From positions 1-61,063 of the forward strand of contig CAMAWH010000029.1 in NCBI GenBank assembly GCA_945861635.1: a stretch of 61,063 nt of DNA, given 5' to 3'. Shown here piece after piece: positions 59,607 to 61,063 of the stretch (the first letter of the stretch is position 1; the number at the start of each line of letters is the position of its first letter). The stretch is from Klebsiella pneumoniae (GTDB lineage Bacteria; Myxococcota_A; UBA796; SXON01). A program made the translations under genes and the position numbers. The notes beneath the pieces were generated by a model, which saw only the letters and a program-made list of their open reading frames with translations, searched no databases and was not told the origin of the DNA.

Positions 59607-60935
59607 GTGACTTCGGTATCCTCCGCTCCCTCGGCGTTGCTCGTCATGGACGCGGGTGCAGCGCGTGTCGTTGGCGGGGGAATGTTGGCGGCGGCCGGGT
59701 TTTCCGTGCGCGAAGTGGGGGATGCGGTTGCGCTTGCGGAGGCGTTCGGTGTGGCGCCCGCGGTTGCGGTGGTCGCGACGACGCTGGCGTGGGCCGACGG
59801 CTGGCAGCTCGCGGCGGCGCTGCGACGGCGGCATCCGACGCTCACCCTGGTGATGGTGGGGGACGCTGCGGCGGCGGGCGCGTTTGCGCGCGCCGTCGAG
59901 GTCGGCGCCTGTGACGTCGTTCCCGCCACGTTGGAAGGGATGGTGGCGCTCGCGGAGCGCGTTGGTGGCGTGGTTGCGGGGGGGGTGGTTGCGGGGGGCG
60001 TGGTAGCGGGGGCGGGCGCGGCGAATCTGGCGGCGTCGTCTTCGGTGGGCGTGTCGATCCCTGCGGAGCCGTCCCCGAACCATGTTCATTCGCCGCCGGA
60101 GCACGCCGACGCCCGCCGCCTGGCCGGGGATATCGCGCACGACATGAAAGAGCCGCTGCGCACGGTACGTCTGCTCGTGGAGCGCGTAGAGTCAAGCTTG
60201 GGAGCGGGGGATTCGGCGGCGGCGCAATCGTTGATCGCGCGCCTCTACGACGCGGCGACGCGGATGGAGGACCTGGTGGACGGCACGCTCGCCGACGCGC
60301 GAGGGGTGCCGGACGACGACGTTCCCGCCGTTTCGCATGCCGATCGCGTGCTGGACGAGGTGATCGAGCAGCTCCGGGCGACGCTGGAGGACACGGGGGG
60401 CGTCGTGACGCGAGATGCGCTTCCGGAGCTGGGCGTGCCCCCGCACCAGCTCCGCCAGATCCTCCAGAACCTCGTTGCCAACGCGCTCAAGTACGGGGGC
60501 GATCCTCCGGCGGTGCACGTCACTTCTCGGCGTGACGGGGAAGAGTGGATCCTGTCGGTGCGCGATAACGGTCCCGGCATTCCGCCGGCCCAGCGAGAAT
60601 CGATCTTCCGAGCCTTTACCCGCGGAGAAGCCGGATCGGCGCATTCCGGACACGGGCTGGGTCTCGCGATCTGTCGCAAGGTCGTCGAGCGGGCGGGGGG
60701 GCGCATCTGGGTGGAGGATGGTGCCGATGGGGGCAGCGTATTCCGCGTGTCGATTCCCGCGGCGACTCCGGGGGCGGTGCCTGGGGCGGTTCCTGGGGCG
60801 GTTCCGGGGGCGAGCGCGGCGGCGAGCGCGGTGGCGCCTGCCGTGGCGAGTTTGGCGGCGGCGGGAGGCGTTCCCGCTGACCCGGGCGAGTCCTCGGATC
60901 GCATTACGATTGTGACGGGGGCGCGGCGGCGGTGA
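59607..60935 (+). CDS. Sensor histidine kinase with pseudo-receiver domain
   Basis: A 442-residue cytoplasmic protein from GTG. Residues 8-120 have the receiver fold, but the acidic pair is reduced to D15, the phospho-Asp is replaced (AVAVVATTLAW) and the Lys is lost (DVVPATL). A slippage-prone GGVVA repeat follows (119-135), then the kinase: H178 in DIAHDMKEPL, N box LQNLVANALKYGG, G1 DNGPGIP and G2 HGLGLAI. The tail is low complexity (PGAVPGAVPGAVPGA and Ala runs). The kinase core looks active. No cognate regulator is adjacent. Divergent from the transporter across 70 bp. Confidence 0.9.
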   Translation: MTSVSSAPSALLVMDAGAARVVGGGMLAAAGFSVREVGDAVALAEAFGVAPAVAVVATTLAWADGWQLAAALRRRHPTLTLVMVGDAAAAGAFARAVEVGACDVVPATLEGMVALAERVGGVVAGGVVAGGVVAGAGAANLAASSSVGVSIPAEPSPNHVHSPPEHADARRLAGDIAHDMKEPLRTVRLLVERVESSLGAGDSAAAQSLIARLYDAATRMEDLVDGTLADARGVPDDDVPAVSHADRVLDEVIEQLRATLEDTGGVVTRDALPELGVPPHQLRQILQNLVANALKYGGDPPAVHVTSRRDGEEWILSVRDNGPGIPPAQRESIFRAFTRGEAGSAHSGHGLGLAICRKVVERAGGRIWVEDGADGGSVFRVSIPAATPGAVPGAVPGAVPGASAAASAVAPAVASLAAAGGVPADPGESSDRITIVTGARRR

Positions 60936-60973
60936 CGACAGGGCGGCTCTGAGGCGCCCGCGCGCCCCCGCCT

Positions 60974-61038
60974 GCCGCCGCCTCGGTCGCGCCGCCGCCT
61001 CGGTCGCGCCGCCGCCTCGGTCGCGCCGCCGCCTCGGC
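60974..61038. repeat. Tandem array of a 17-bp unit
   Basis: Three perfect copies of GCCGCCGCCTCGGTCGC and a fourth copy of 14 bases, immediately before the edge palindrome. It is downstream of the histidine kinase gene. No gene is seen between 60936 and the window end. Confidence 0.9.
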
Positions 61039-61040
61039 TT

Positions 61041-61063
61041 GAATGAGAGAAAACCTTCCATTG
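61041..61063. repeat. Third copy of the GGAAG/CTTCC palindrome, at the right edge
   Basis: GAATGAGAGAAAACCTTCCA matches, in reverse orientation, the copy at 37492-37515 at 19 of 23 positions. Here the left arm is degenerate (GAGAG in place of GGAAG). The element may continue beyond the window. Confidence 0.45.

Overview
The window is a high-GC chromosomal stretch that I read as coming from the Myxococcota or a close deltaproteobacterial relative. This rests on three things. There are large surface lipoproteins built from MopE-type Asp/Cys repeats followed by FG-GAP propellers. A parA-parB-bactofilin operon recalls the ParABS/bactofilin module of Myxococcus. The two parS sites are of the TGTTCCACGTGGAACA form. 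The assignment is an inference; there is no rRNA in the window.

Layout. 1-6.4 kb (mostly minus): an aldehyde dehydrogenase running off the left edge, a parS site, a second aldehyde dehydrogenase, a small lipoprotein, a frameshifted PIN toxin gene, an S9 peptidase and an outer-membrane barrel protein. 6.4-7.7 kb: a PP2C phosphatase fused to a cyclic-nucleotide-binding domain. 7.7-14.9 kb: the most unusual block. It is a tightly overlapping operon of class III aminotransferase, GNAT-like protein, second class III aminotransferase and histone-deacetylase-fold amidohydrolase, followed by a second copy of the GNAT-like family and a DAO-family FAD oxidoreductase. Together they suggest an amine (polyamine, lysine or GABA-like) pathway with acylation and deacylation steps. 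15-22 kb: the chromosome housekeeping/segregation block mnmG, a two-domain cNMP-binding protein, a quinone oxidoreductase (opposite strand), rsmG with an internal parS, parA, parB, bactofilin and uridine kinase. 22-27.7 kb: lipoprotein, hypothetical protein, ornithine aminotransferase, a metallo-beta-lactamase-like protein without metal ligands, a metallophosphoesterase and an SGNH hydrolase.

27.8-50 kb is an accessory surface-protein region: two giant MopE/FG-GAP proteins flanking a nucleotidyltransferase pair, barrel proteins, a decayed Ser/Thr kinase, a DUF6445-like oxygenase, a frameshifted M4 metalloprotease, a helicase fragment, an M50 protease, tRNA-Arg(TCG), an FG-GAP lipoprotein, a cytochrome c/copper monooxygenase fusion, a third MopE protein, a membrane protein and an adenosine-deaminase-like protein. 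50-61 kb holds a Tat-exported TIM-barrel protein, a B12-type radical SAM protein, an MBL-like protein, a propeller-like secreted protein with a broken 5' end, a frameshifted MopE/FG-GAP lipoprotein, a transposase remnant, a POT-type transporter and a histidine kinase with a pseudo-receiver.

Three coding regions (PIN, M4 protease, small MopE lipoprotein) each carry a single one-base frame break. Two of these lie in G runs, so real decay and assembly indels both need to be considered. Short repeated hairpins and simple tandem repeats mark the intergenic spaces of the right half.
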